64,000 nucleotides of DNA from Ptiloglossa arizonensis (Eukaryota > Arthropoda > Insecta > Hymenoptera > Colletidae), in assembly GCF_051014685.1 (NCBI RefSeq), contig NC_135058.1, positions 15,502,811-15,566,810 of the forward strand, written 5' to 3'. This document shows positions 26,401 through 35,629 of the stretch, piece after piece (position 1 is the stretch's first letter; each line of letters begins with the position of its first letter). Under the pieces are notes generated by a model. The model was not told where the DNA came from. It did not search any database and was given only the letters and a program-made list of their open reading frames with translations. The position numbers and the translations under genes were made by a program.

Positions 26401-27969
26401 TTTGACAGGTATAAACATCGAGTATTCACGTGACGTGACAATAACGTGTTTTCACTTTAACGGTAACTCCTTGCAAACCGTTTGTATTATTAACTACACG
26501 AGATTTAAACTCGGTATCGTAAGACGCGTAAACGTGCACGAATTCTCCAAGAGTCGCATCGAAGGCGCACGTTCGCGTTTACATAATTTTCCGGAAAGGG
26601 ATATCACACGGAATCACGTATGCAACTTATTAGCATATCGAACGGTCAATATCGCCGATTGTTTTTTTATTTGCACTGTCCGCCACAGTCGTCGGGCATT
26701 CCAGCGCAGAACTGGATTTATAAATAACTGTACGCACAATTCGCGCGTATGTAGTTTCGCCCTCGAATATCTATTTCCGAGTGTTTGCAAACTACCGTAT
26801 TATACGAAACGATTAACCCGAAAGTGAATTTCTAAAAAGAATTTTAGATTTAAATATACAAGACGTTCAACAATTTTCTATTGCTTTGAACTTGAACGAC
26901 TCTACATATCGTAGACGGTACTTTTCGTTATGGCTCAAGTACAGTTTATAATTACTACTAACATTCCGTAATTGTACACAGAGATACATCTTTAAACATT
27001 ACGATATAACATAAATTATTTCGTTAGATGGGACGATCCGCGTCAGAAAGAAATACTCGGTACCGTTGAAAAAATATTGAAGGTCACCTCGGTGTCTCGA
27101 AAAATACGAGATATTTGTTCATTTGGCAAACCATTGAGAAGAAAGAGGTCGATTAAGACCGACCGAATTGTCATTCCTGTATATTGAAGTTGATATCCCA
27201 TCCTCCAGCTAAAAGGGCCGATTAAGTCGTTTACGTGAACCGCATTGAACACGGTATTCCCATCGATATCACGTTTACCGTAAGCACCTTTTAATTCCCA
27301 TCACGAGTCCCCGGGCGACCCGTTACCTACCCGAGCGGCGAGCTCTCCTCGCGGACGCGTTTCCCAAGGCGGTTCGCGATCGCGCGATCGCGCATGCCTA
27401 CTAACGTTGCTCATCCTCGTTTCCAGGAGAAGACGAACGCCGTGAAGGCGTTGGCGCGCGAACAGTGCGAGGCGGCGGTGCAATTGCAGAGACAACAACA
27501 GCTTCAACAACACCAAACTGGCCAACCGCATCTCCAGCAGCAACAACAGCAACAACATCGTGCCCCGTTAACGGCGCACCACGCTGGTTGTGCGACAAAA
27601 GTCGGCTCCCTGCCGGGACAACCAAACGCCAGCCACGCGACGCACGGCCGAGCGGCGCAATACCAGCACTATCATCACCACCATCATCATCGGCACGTGT
27701 CAATGTCACCGCCTCTGTCGCTCTCATCGCCGGCTCCAATGGCAGCGACGCACAATCACTTGAACGTCAGCAGTCATAGGAACATCGTCACGCCACCAGA
27801 CACGCCGGGGGACAGGTCGCCACCGAGTCCCGGGAACAAGCTGAACAGGTCGCAGCATCTACCGCGAGAAGCCAGCGGCAGCGTCAGCCCTGGACTTCCA
27901 GCGGCCACCCTCGACCTCAGCAGTGCCGCGACCACCAACAGTCCACACGAGTTGTCTACTTTGGTCTAG
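1867..27969 (+). CDS. Four-pass membrane protein, TMEM221/Jiraiya-like
   Basis: Four coding exons join in frame: 1867-2846, 25062-25147, 25568-25692 and 27427-27969, giving 577 aa. All introns have GT/AG ends (GTGAGT, GTAAGA, GTAAGA donors). Residues 1-240 are low-complexity and His-, Asn-, Ser- and Gln-rich, with an Asn run coded by AAC/AAT repeats near 2290-2325. Four hydrophobic segments follow at about 244-267, 288-312, 339-362 and 370-392. The tail (398-577) is Gln- and His-rich and Pro/Ser-rich. The second segment contains ALSLNLCCLL, which resembles my recollection of the same segment in vertebrate TMEM221 (Jiraiya, reported to restrain BMP type II receptor signalling). That assignment is recalled, not searched. 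I chose ATG 1867 because the frame opens upstream only at a GTG (1807). Both termini should be cytosolic if there are four passes. The exon structure is firm; the family name is moderately sure. Confidence 0.82.
4216..4305. repeat. Short tandem repeat, about 38-bp unit
   Basis: Two and a half copies of a unit beginning GACTAATGGAAAATTAATAA are seen. The third copy is diverged (GACGAATGGAAAACTC). It lies in intron 1. Confidence 0.6.
4479..4518 (+). promoter_or_regulatory. Possible TATA-box promoter inside intron 1
   Basis: TATAAAAG lies at 4479-4486, followed by a CACAGTCA initiator-like site around 4513-4520. The spacing is a little long for a standard TATA-to-start distance (about 30 bp), and no coding exon follows. 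It could serve a noncoding or alternative transcript, or be chance. Confidence 0.2.
4735..4974. mobile_element. piggyBac-like MITE, about 240 bp
   Basis: The element is bounded by TTAA on both sides (4731-4734 and 4975-4978). The left end begins CCCTTTGAACTCGAG and the right end is the imperfect inverse, CTTCGAGTGCAAAGGG. A CCC...GGG terminus with a duplicated TTAA target is the hallmark of piggyBac-superfamily elements. It has no ORF, so it must be non-autonomous. A related left end is present at 12633-12683. Confidence 0.65.
4995..5240. repeat. Local duplication, about 155-bp spacing
   Basis: The segment starting ACGGTGTATG near 5000 (purine-rich, then ACGAAAGAAACGAATCCTCC) is repeated with divergence near 5153 (ACGGTGTACGC, then GAAAGGAACGAATACCTCC). 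It is intronic with no coding content. Confidence 0.5.
5845..6215. promoter_or_regulatory. Cluster of TAAT/ATTA (TAATCG-type) motifs, possible enhancer
   Basis: Within about 370 bp, many copies of TAATCG, TAATCA, TAATTA, GATTA and ATTAAT occur on both strands, far denser than in the flanks. Homeodomain factors bind TAAT cores, and K50 types such as Otx and Bicoid prefer TAATC. The stretch may therefore be a homotypic binding cluster in intron 1. A degenerate satellite derived from an AATCGTG repeat (visible at 5918-5936) is an alternative explanation. Confidence 0.25.
9342..9468. mobile_element. mariner-type MITE, copy 1 (127 bp)
   Basis: Ends are TTGGGTGTGTTCG...AAGTCATTTCGTTTT and the inverse AAAACGAAATGACTTTCCG...AACTAA, flanked by TA on both sides (9340-9341 and 9469-9470). 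The terminal sequence is of mariner type (TTRGGTTGTTCGGAAAGTCATTTCG class). The interior has no ORF. Its reverse complement aligns along its whole length with the copy at 21904-22031. Confidence 0.8.
10379..10467 (+). repeat. Dispersed repeat, copy 2
   Basis: TTCGCGAGAG, ATAGATCGG, AGTCCAAACAC and TTGTTCGGACTATTTTT appear in the same order as at 79-161. Weaker similarity may extend about 35 bp further left. The third copy is cut by the right window edge. Confidence 0.6.
10850..11330. promoter_or_regulatory. GC-rich intronic island, possible alternative promoter
   Basis: GC and CpG content rises well above the surrounding intron. A GCGTCAGTGTGATC segment near 11262 contains an arthropod initiator-like TCAGT. 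No coding exon follows in frame. An alternative noncoding first exon of the TMEM221-like gene is possible. This rests on composition alone. Confidence 0.2.
11466..11500. repeat. (TCG)n microsatellite
   Basis: About eleven TCG/TCA triplets in a row lie in intron 1. Long Asp or Val/Ser runs in the overlapping open frames are by-products of this repeat. Confidence 0.85.
12633..12683 (+). mobile_element. Partial piggyBac-like MITE (left end only)
   Basis: CCTTTGGACTCGAGAGGAG followed by AATTCAGTGTACT matches the left 50 bp of the element at 4735 with about seven differences. The TTAA is degraded to TCAA and no matching right end is visible within 250 bp. This is probably a decayed or truncated copy. 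Confidence 0.5.
13487..13548. repeat. Two-copy direct repeat, about 33 bp
   Basis: CGTAAAATTGAATTTTATCT appears twice about 33 bp apart in intron 1. Confidence 0.6.
14598..14676. repeat. Two-copy direct repeat, 39 bp
   Basis: ACGCGTATGATCCATCATCC occurs at 14599 and 14638, with ACGATCC closing each unit. The repeat is intronic with no coding function apparent. Confidence 0.7.
17010..17236. repeat. Long inverted repeat (foldback/hairpin)
   Basis: The left arm (about 17057-17128) contains GACTAACGAGTATTTACA and CAACTCCCCTACCATCAA. The right arm (about 17183-17236) carries the inverse of the same blocks (TTGGTGGTAGGGGAAC, then TGTAAACTATCGTTAGTC). The left arm has an extra insert of about 17 bp. 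A short perfect palindrome CCGGTC...GACCGG lies at about 17010-17027. It may be a foldback MITE or a hairpin RNA precursor. The arms are long for a typical insect pre-miRNA. Confidence 0.6.
17421..17458. repeat. (TA)n microsatellite
   Basis: A near-perfect AT dinucleotide run of about 37 bp in intron 1. Confidence 0.9.
19198..19570. repeat. Tandem duplication, about 210-bp period
   Basis: CAATCTTT...GGAAAA, then CCCCTTAAGTTCA and CGCTCTCACGTCGATCGTT, are found at 19198-19360 and again at 19408-19570. The two copies have diverged by point changes and small indels. No ORF is conserved between them. Confidence 0.65.
21904..22031. mobile_element. mariner-type MITE, copy 2 (128 bp)
   Basis: Begins TTGAGTTGTTCGGAAAGTC and ends TTTCCAAACAACCCAA, with TA target duplications at 21902-21903 and 22032-22033. 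It is the reverse-orientation partner of 9342-9468, with shared internal blocks GAAACACGATTTTTTTAGAG and ATATTCTCCATT. The two insertions in one intron suggest an active non-autonomous family in this genome's past. Confidence 0.82.
25693..27426 (+). other. Intron 3 of the TMEM221-like gene
   Basis: The donor is GTAAGA at 25693 and the acceptor is TTTCCAG ending at 27426. An ATG-started frame of 174 codons (26303-26827) lies inside. It has no recognisable domain and no signal peptide, so I do not call it a gene. Confidence 0.75.
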
Positions 27970-30900
27970 ACTACGAGTTCAGACCTCAGCAATGCCCGCG
28001 ATCATCAACAATCCGCAGGAGGAGGGCTTCTCTACATTCGGTTCAGCCTGATCGAGACGCAAAGCCAAACGTTGATCCCCAAATCGTAACCCGGCAATTA
28101 GAGGACTAACGACAACTTCGTTGCTCGATACCGGACCGGGTCGCATCCGATGTTTGTACGGAGGAATTTTAATTCTCCGCGTTAGTTCGGAGATCGAGTG
28201 ACTTTAGCGTTTTCGAGCTACTTGAATTCTTCGTGTTTTCTTTCAGATCTCTGATCGTTTCGGATTGCTACCGTCGTGACACCTAAAAGTGCCTTTTGCA
28301 TTAGGGTGGAAGTTGAATGACACTAGAGACATCGATTCGGATGCCTGGATACTAAAGGACTTCGATGTTGTGGGTTAAGTTTTGAAAAGTTGCGGTTTAT
28401 CGAGTCGTATCGTTGAAGCTGAAATATTGTAAAATTATATTTATCGGAGATTTTATTGCAAGTTCTGAAACTTCCGAATGGTTTAAAACGAAATTTGTGA
28501 ACTTGATTTATCGTGGCAACAGGTGTTGGGGAGCAACAAGTGACCCTTTCCAAAGAATGAATTGCAGTAATTAGGCATTTACAAGAGACACGATAAATGT
28601 CTTAGAAATGATGAGCTTAAATTATAAAACTGAGCAAGAAGTTGACTTCTGATAAGCTTAATATTCAAAATTCTTACGAACAAAGAAGGTAATTTAAATA
28701 ATACCGAAGTTGCTTGTGGACTTACGAAACAGAAACAATGCGATTAATTCCTCTATAATGGTCTAAAGGATGGATGTTTGCGGATCGAAAAAAAAAAAAA
28801 AAAACGACTAATTTATACCTGCATGGATCTTGCCATTTCTTTATTATTATTATTAATCATGCGAAACCTCTAGTCCTAGGTTACTTTCGTTTTCACGAAA
28901 GAATAAGATTTTCGGATTCTGACTATCGCGCGATCATGCGATTACAAGTTCATCGTAGCATACGTGTAAGAAGTTTACAGAGTTCAAATCTTGAAGTATA
29001 GAAGGCTGAATTGTTAATCAATAAACCATTAAGGGTATTGCATTGAAAAAAAAATGAAATTGCTTTTCATTAAACGAATTAAATATGTTGGTTTTTTATC
29101 CATATATATTTTTAAAATTTTGTTACAATTATCAGTTTAGTTTCATCTGTTTCGCTAAAAATGTCTAAAAATGTGTGTTATTTGTATAATGTATACGAAC
29201 ATTAGCTGTTGTCAAACTTCTGAAATTCTATAATTTCAGATTTGAACTTTGTCAGATTTATATCAAGTGTAAATCGTCTTGGTTCTACTATTTAATCGTT
29301 TATACTTATGTGTTTGTTCCTTTTTATGCAGGCTATAGCGTAATCACTTCCAATAATTACAGGTATTAAGTTGGAGACCGATATAAGTTTAGACTTAAAT
29401 GCTTAGGATTATTCAAACAGCGATAAAAATACATTTTGCTGTATGTGCCCGTGTAAAAGACGACCAATTTTTTGTAGAAAAAATGTTTGTTAATAAGAAT
29501 ATTTTTTTTTCTTATTAATAGAGAATGTTTATTTTTGAATAGTTCAATATTATTTGTATGTGAACATATTTATATTTCCTAGTTAGGTTAAAACAAAAAT
29601 GAAAATTAATGATGATTCGATGCACAAAACTCAAAGGACCATAGTTACTGTATTTCAAAGCAAATACATAGAATGATCTAAAAAACAAGAATCAAAGGAT
29701 TTGCGAACATGTACTACTTGCAAACAAATTTCCAGTTAACATAGCTCAGTCAATTACGTTCGTCACAATAATTTGTTATTTTCTATTTTTATAAACGATT
29801 AATGTAATCTTAAGTAATTATGATATTTGTAATACCTTTGTATGATTATGTATCAAAACTTATACTAAAATAATTGCAAAAACAGAAATACAAATCGTAG
29901 GAAGGTTTGATGCTACTGACAATGACCTCTTCTCAGTAAAGCATTATACGTAAAGTGAAATAAGCTTTAATGAGACAGTTTTTGTCCATTTTTGTAAGTA
30001 CATGTTCTTACGTTTTTTGATTCTTTTTTGTTGAGATTTTCCTCACTGTCTCGCTTCAATATTCTCATCCAGTTATTTTGAAATATTTTTGGGAAATCAT
30101 TACTCAACAGGGTTAATGTTTACAAGACGTTTATTGTCTTTACAGTTGTCTGAATTACATGGACAAAGTTTGTACAATAGCAGATCGATAAAAAGTGCCG
30201 CAAGTACTTTATTTTAATTACGATTGTTTAATCGTCAGTAAATCACCTGACTCGGCCAACGAAACGTTTAAAGAAAAATCAATGATTTTTTACGAAATAA
30301 AAATTCAACAAGATCGTATTAGCTTTTTTACAAAGTATTAAGTTGATGTTTATAGACGTCGGATCAATGTATATGTACATAGTATATAAAAAGGTACAGA
30401 ATATACAGATATATCACGTACATTCTGAGTTATATTTGAACTGGGCAGGGTAAGCGAATGAAAATATGTACATTTCATAACAACGCAATGTATACTTTAT
30501 ACCGGATCTGTAAGTAGTGTAGCAATAGAACATTTTACACGTAACACGCGACAATACATGAGTTAAATTATTTGTTGGGTCCATGTATAACATGCATAGT
30601 ACAAAAGTGTTTTAGCTTTATGTACTGGTACTTACAAAATACCAATTTAATAGATGTATTCAGTATGTACCTAGTTAAAAAAAAAAATAAATTATTCTGA
30701 TCACATAATAAGATTCAAGTTCAATCAAGTATGTAGTAAATTTTGTAAAATGTTAAATCCATTGAAAGAGTAAGTATTGCATTTTCAAGTGGTTAAAAAT
30801 TATCTACAAAGAAAATGAAAAAAAGAATTAAATTTCAATTCAATGATATTTAATTCGTTGTTCAATTAAAGTTGTTAACTGAAAATGTAAACAATTTAAA

Positions 30901-31418
30901 TAAACAAAAATTTTTCCTATAATTCCATTCCATTTAGCTACTAGGCAATACGTTTTTCAATTTTATAAACCGTTCGATTATGGCGTTGTTATTTGTCGTT
31001 ATTCTAAATAATCTTTACCAAGTTTGTCTAAGAGCAATTTTATTTACAATGTTGGAAATTTAGAATGCAAATAACTATACAAAAATTTGATCGCTTAAGT
31101 AAATTAAAAAATATATGACATATTTTGATTTTAATTGTTAAAATGTACTAAAAACAAGACTCTAGTCTCTCTGTATTTATATTAGTTTTATACAGTGGCA
31201 ATATACAAGTAACAAACCTTTAATGAATAGCTTGCATGTTTTCTTTTACTACATAAAAAATATTGCAGGTATGCTACAATATGTATGTATACCAGGTCTA
31301 TGTTAAAAAATAAATTTGTTTATTTTATCCTAATCCTAATTTTAGGATTTTAATTCTAAACTTTCAGTGGCTATTGTTAAAATTGTCGCATAAATTTTTA
31401 AGGAGCTAAGACAAAATA
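27970..31418. other. 3' region of the TMEM221-like gene and intergenic spacer
   Basis: The stretch becomes steadily more AT-rich after the stop codon at 27969. Part of it is presumably the 3' UTR; AATAAA occurs at about 29021 and again further on. An A-run lies at about 28789-28804. I see no coding exon and no recognisable repeat family. Confidence 0.5.
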
Positions 31419-33340
31419 TCATGCCCTTGCGTCATTAAGCGTTAATGGAACATTTACTTCAATTCCATCTAGTTCTTTAGTCATTATTATCTGGCAACCT
31501 AGACGTGACCTGGAATTAATAATTTTATAATAATTATATGCACTTTGAGTATTTTATTGTAACACTTCGTACAACTTAAATATCATAGAAAATCTTAGAA
31601 TATTTTAAATATAAATATGAGTTGTTTATTTTTTTTGATTGGCCTATTATTTTTGCCATAATGCTAACAAGAATTCAGTATTCAAACATTTGGAACTCAT
31701 ATTTCACTTATAATCTATTTTGTAGTTAGTGTTTAATAAAATAATGTATCAATAAATATGTGAACATTTTCTATCAAATTAATTAAATAGATTTTGAAAT
31801 TCAATATTGTAAGTAGATGAATATAGACATTCAGATTCCAACAAATGTAAACTTGTGAATAGAAAATTATGAAAATTTATTCACCTTGTTGATCTTACTT
31901 CCATGAGATTTAACAGAAAAAAATGTAGACTGCGTAAAGGCACATATTTGGAAATATCCATTGTTTAGAAGACTACTTAGCAATAAAATCACATTGATAT
32001 CTTTAAGTAATAAAACATGAATAAAAGTATGATAAAAAAATATATTTGTATTCTAAAATGAAATAGCACACAAAATTGTTTTACTATTTTTTACTTACGT
32101 GCTTGTTAACTCGTATGCTAAATCAAGCATATCTAATTCTTCATCGGATGGTTTATCAGGAATTTTGTCGTACACTTCTTTTGACAGTATTAAATGACAT
32201 GTACTACAGGTCAATGTACCTTCGCATGCACCTACATAAGTTTCATAATGTTAATTATATGTAATCTTCCTTAGAAAAGGTAGTTTATTAGTTTAATAAA
32301 AGTGATTAATATATAAAAAAAAAAAAAAACTAATTTGTACAAAATGATGTTTAGAAGTAAATATCGTATAAAGCACACCATTATTTTTTAAATGAAAGAC
32401 ATATGCAAAATAATGGGAATTTAAAAAATTGATGAACATTAAACAGATAAAGAAAATATATTTGTTTTTGAAATTGTGCTGTTTATGTAAGAAAGTTATA
32501 TAATCTTTATGACAAGAAAATAACAAAAATAATGTAAACTTACCAAAGCCATCTAACTCTATCGCATTATTCACAACAATGTCCAATATACTATCGCCAA
32601 CTTTTCCTTTTGCTTTGATTCTTTCTCCACTTGCTCTAACAAATGTTATATTTACTCTGAAAATAAGAATATATTGTTTTCATTACGCAAGTACACTAAA
32701 GTATCATTATATTTAAATTATAGTTTATTTTAAATGGTCACTATGTTACAAGATTTTTTAAATGTGAAGAAAACTATTTTATTATTTCTTTCAATACATT
32801 TCATTTATCTTGTCTTTGTACAAAGTTTTCAAGCTTACTATATTTAACTTTCTCACTTCCATATTATCGAATTTATACTTTTTTGAACCCTGCTTTTATT
32901 TTAAAGGAAATGTTTCTATATAGTATTTTCCGTGACATTGTTATGTTTATACAAGATTATTGTTATTGTCACTTCTACTAGTATTATTACAAAAACTGTT
33001 TTGTAGAAGATGAAAAGATACCAATTCTTTCTGTATTATAAATGATGTATTTCCATAATGGGAAATGCCATCGAAAAAATTTATGTAAATATTTCTTTCA
33101 TTTTTTGTATCATACAACCTCTTCATATTCCTACACCTAAACCTAAGACTTGTAAGAATATCCACGAAGAAAAACAAATGAAGTTACTTACTCCTCTTTT
33201 TCTAAAAGTGGTTGCGTAGTCGAAGTTTTTCTTATTGGCAGCAATAACGGCAACGCGGTGTCATTCTTATATTTTGAATAATTCGAAACCACGCCAAGAA
33301 TCGATCTCGATAATCTTTGAAACTTATTTACTAACGCCAT
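31419..33340 (-). CDS. FDX1: Mitochondrial [2Fe-2S] ferredoxin, adrenodoxin (FDX1) type
   Basis: Four exons on the minus strand: 33340-33192, 32656-32544, 32231-32099 and 31509-31419, giving 161 aa with GT/AG introns and phases that close. The N-terminus ([14 protein letters not shown]...) is basic and serine-rich, as expected for a mitochondrial presequence. The cluster ligands are visible: C90, C96 and C99 in [11 protein letters not shown], and C137 in RLGCQI. The acidic stretch [15 protein letters not shown] is the partner-docking helix typical of adrenodoxins. The GTLTCSTCH and LDLAYEL motifs match FDX1 better than FDX2. The protein passes electrons from ferredoxin reductase to mitochondrial P450s (ecdysteroid synthesis in insects) and to Fe-S and lipoyl pathways; that role is family knowledge. 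It is a complete gene of normal length. Confidence 0.95.
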
Positions 33341-33962
33341 TCCACTGTCAAAATATCATAAGTACAGGATTAATGTCACAAATAACCGTGACGAAATCAC
33401 GGAAAATACAAATCAACTGAATCGAATTTCAAACAAGAACTATCACAATTTCTTTTAATACGACATTGGCGCACTTCTTCGAACAGCAGGTTATGAAATA
33501 TTTCCTAACACGTGTGACGTGGCCAGAGCATGTGCCATAATGATGATGATTTTCATGCTTGTCACCAGAGGGCTACGAGTAGCAATAGCAGCACCGTAAG
33601 TTTTACAAGGAGTAGGGTACATACAGTATTGCTCGTCAAGTTGGCGCAGGCCCGGCCGAGTTTCAGTATTGTCTGTTCAGCTGTCATGTAGTTATCCCTA
33701 CTACTTTCCGGAACTGCTCGCAGAGCCCAAGCTTTCGCGTTATCTGCGATTTGCAATCGTCGACTCAGCTATCATGTCATCGAAGCAAAAAAAGTACAAT
33801 TTATAAATTGTTTACGTTATCATTATAAGATTATCATAATCGAATCCATGAGGATTTTATGATAAAAATGATACCAAATACGGTGTAACTAACGAAGTAT
33901 CAGGGAGAGGTATAAAAATAGATGTTATAACACATATGTACTTAAATTTCTGTACACGAATA
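33341..33962. other. Spacer between FDX1 and the Tigger-like gene
   Basis: Contains the likely FDX1 promoter. A CTCF-like CACCAGAGGGC lies at 33563-33573. Two CAGTATTG motifs (33624 and 33664) and a TTATCCCTACTACTTTC block at 33692 are shared with sequence on the other side of the Tigger-like gene. Confidence 0.5.
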
Positions 33963-35414
33963 CTATTTTTGATTATAATAATCGATTAAAAATTGTGTAT
34001 GTACGTTAATAACTTTAGGTTCTATTTCCGCCCACACTGCCAAGTTGCTAAACGTATGATCGATTTCTTCTTCTTCTATTCCACAACGTGGTCCGTCAAT
34101 CGGGTCATCCTCTTCTGATGCGGCCGACTCTGCTTGCTCGCATTCCGAAATCCATTCCTTTATTTCTTCAAAGGGAATGCTTACCGTGAATTGTTCCGAG
34201 CGTTGTTGAATATTGACTTTAAAATCCTGTTCTTCGAAACTCTCCGTTGTAGACGGTTGACTCAAAAGTTTCCCCCACGAACTTTTAATGTTCGCCGCCG
34301 TTACTTCGTTCCACGATTCGCTAATTAAATCAATACAGTCTTTAATATCGTAATCTGCATAAAACTGCCTAACTCCACCATAATATTGGAATACTCGGTG
34401 AAGCAATTTATACCGAAACAGTTGTTTACATTCGGCAATCACACCTCGATCCGACGATTGAACGATCGACGTCCTATTGGGTGGTAAAAAAATGATTTTG
34501 ACCTGAGAATCGTCCTCCGTTTGTTGAGAGAGTACATCTTCCCAACCGCTGTCGACCAGTAGTATTACTTTTCCCATTCGTCGCCCCTGTGCCTGATGCT
34601 GCCACACAGTGGGCATAAAATGATTGGTGTACCAATCATTGAAAATATCTTCGTCCATCCAGGCATTATATTGACTTTTATACACCACTGGCAATATATG
34701 TCGACAGTGCTTCAATGCTCTCGGATTGGGGTACTTATTGATAAAAAGCAGTGGCAATTTATGCGTGCCAGTGATATTGGCACAAAATGCTACGGTAACC
34801 CGTTCCGTTTTAATTCTTTTGTCCTCCGTCAGTCGCTCTTCGTCGGCCAATATTCTTTCCGGAAGGACTCTCCACATTAAGTTCGTCTCGGTCATATTAT
34901 AGACATTCTCTTCGTAGACGTCTTTTTGGAATAATATTCCCGCCAATTCGTCCGTACGTCTGTTTGTAGACGATTCGTTCGCTTCGGAGCCTTTTTTACG
35001 TATACCCCTACGTCCTATACCGTGCCTCCTTTTGAAAGATTGTAACCAACCGCGACTTGCCGCAAAATTCGATGTACCACCGAATTCTTCGTGCAACTCT
35101 TTGGCTTTTTCCTGCATAATACTATCCGTTATCTTGTCCCCTAATGCTCGCCTTTCCAAGATCCACGTGTGTAGCCGTGTATCTACATCTTTATATTGCA
35201 CTGTGGGCCTTTTTTTGAAATCCATGGAGTTCAATCTTTCCGAAATTTGCCGAAGCGACGCTGCGTTCTTTCGATATCGGTATATGGTCCTCTTATTAAC
35301 ACGATATTCAGCGGCAAGTTGAGCAACAGTTGCACCGTCGTTTAACTTCTGCACAATCTGTAGACGTTCCCCGAACGAATGTTGCTGCATTTTTCGTTTC
35401 GGATTCAATGCCAT
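33963..35414 (-). CDS. Tigger/jerky-like transposase-derived protein (CENP-B HTH + DDE_1)
   Basis: A single-exon, intact 483-aa ORF starting at ATG 35414. Residues about 12-55 form a Psq/CENP-B-type helix-turn-helix (AAEYRVNKRTIYRYRK). Residues about 75-135 form the second, Tc5/CENP-B-type HTH (RGWLQSFKRRHGI). A DDE_1 core follows from about 170 to 370, with ERVTVAFCAN, NAWMDEDIFNDW and PPNRTSIVQSSDRGVI. In active pogo/Tigger enzymes the first catalytic Asp sits in a YNxDETGLFW motif. Here it is YNMTETNLMW, with Thr at 175. The second motif keeps D288 but is LLVDSG rather than LLLDN.PAH, and the third keeps D322. Transposition activity therefore looks lost, yet there is no stop or frameshift. 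It is either a domesticated DNA-binding protein (jerky-like) or a recently inactivated copy. Its 5' side lies within the repeats around 35.5-36.5 kb. Confidence 0.88.
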   Translation of the reverse strand: MALNPKRKMQQHSFGERLQIVQKLNDGATVAQLAAEYRVNKRTIYRYRKNAASLRQISERLNSMDFKKRPTVQYKDVDTRLHTWILERRALGDKITDSIMQEKAKELHEEFGGTSNFAASRGWLQSFKRRHGIGRRGIRKKGSEANESSTNRRTDELAGILFQKDVYEENVYNMTETNLMWRVLPERILADEERLTEDKRIKTERVTVAFCANITGTHKLPLLFINKYPNPRALKHCRHILPVVYKSQYNAWMDEDIFNDWYTNHFMPTVWQHQAQGRRMGKVILLVDSGWEDVLSQQTEDDSQVKIIFLPPNRTSIVQSSDRGVIAECKQLFRYKLLHRVFQYYGGVRQFYADYDIKDCIDLISESWNEVTAANIKSSWGKLLSQPSTTESFEEQDFKVNIQQRSEQFTVSIPFEEIKEWISECEQAESAASEEDDPIDGPRCGIEEEEIDHTFSNLAVWAEIEPKVINVHTQFLIDYYNQK

Positions 35415-35490
35415 GATTTTAATTAATTACTTTCACTGACTTTGCAAACACACCAATAATACACAAATATAGTACTGTCCCTCAGGCTGC

Positions 35491-35552
35491 ACAGTTTCTG
35501 TCTTTCTAGCTGTCGCCTTGTTATCCCCACCACTTTCTGGAACTGGACGAGG
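35491..35552 (+). repeat. Copy of the 33664-33720 repeat block
   Basis: CAGTTTCTGTC, AGCTGTC, TTATCCCCACCACTTTC and GGAACTGG follow one another as in 33664-33720 (CAGTATTGTC, AGCTGTC, TTATCCCTACTACTTTC, GGAACTGC). The orientation is the same, so the Tigger-like ORF lies between direct copies about 1.83 kb apart. Confidence 0.65.
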
Positions 35553-35629
35553 ATGTAAATGTATTTCACTTGCTCTCACTTTCTCACTTTGTTCTTGACG
35601 ACACACGGTTCAAACGATACTGTTCATAC

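Noticed and set aside
26303..26827. 174-codon ATG frame in intron 3 of the TMEM221-like gene
   Set aside because: No domain, signal or partner exon; it lies within a well-supported intron, and its length is possible by chance across six frames of 64 kb.
33562..33756. 64-codon minus-strand frame between FDX1 and the Tigger-like gene
   Set aside because: It falls on the repeat block at 33664-33720 and has a low-complexity Leu tail.
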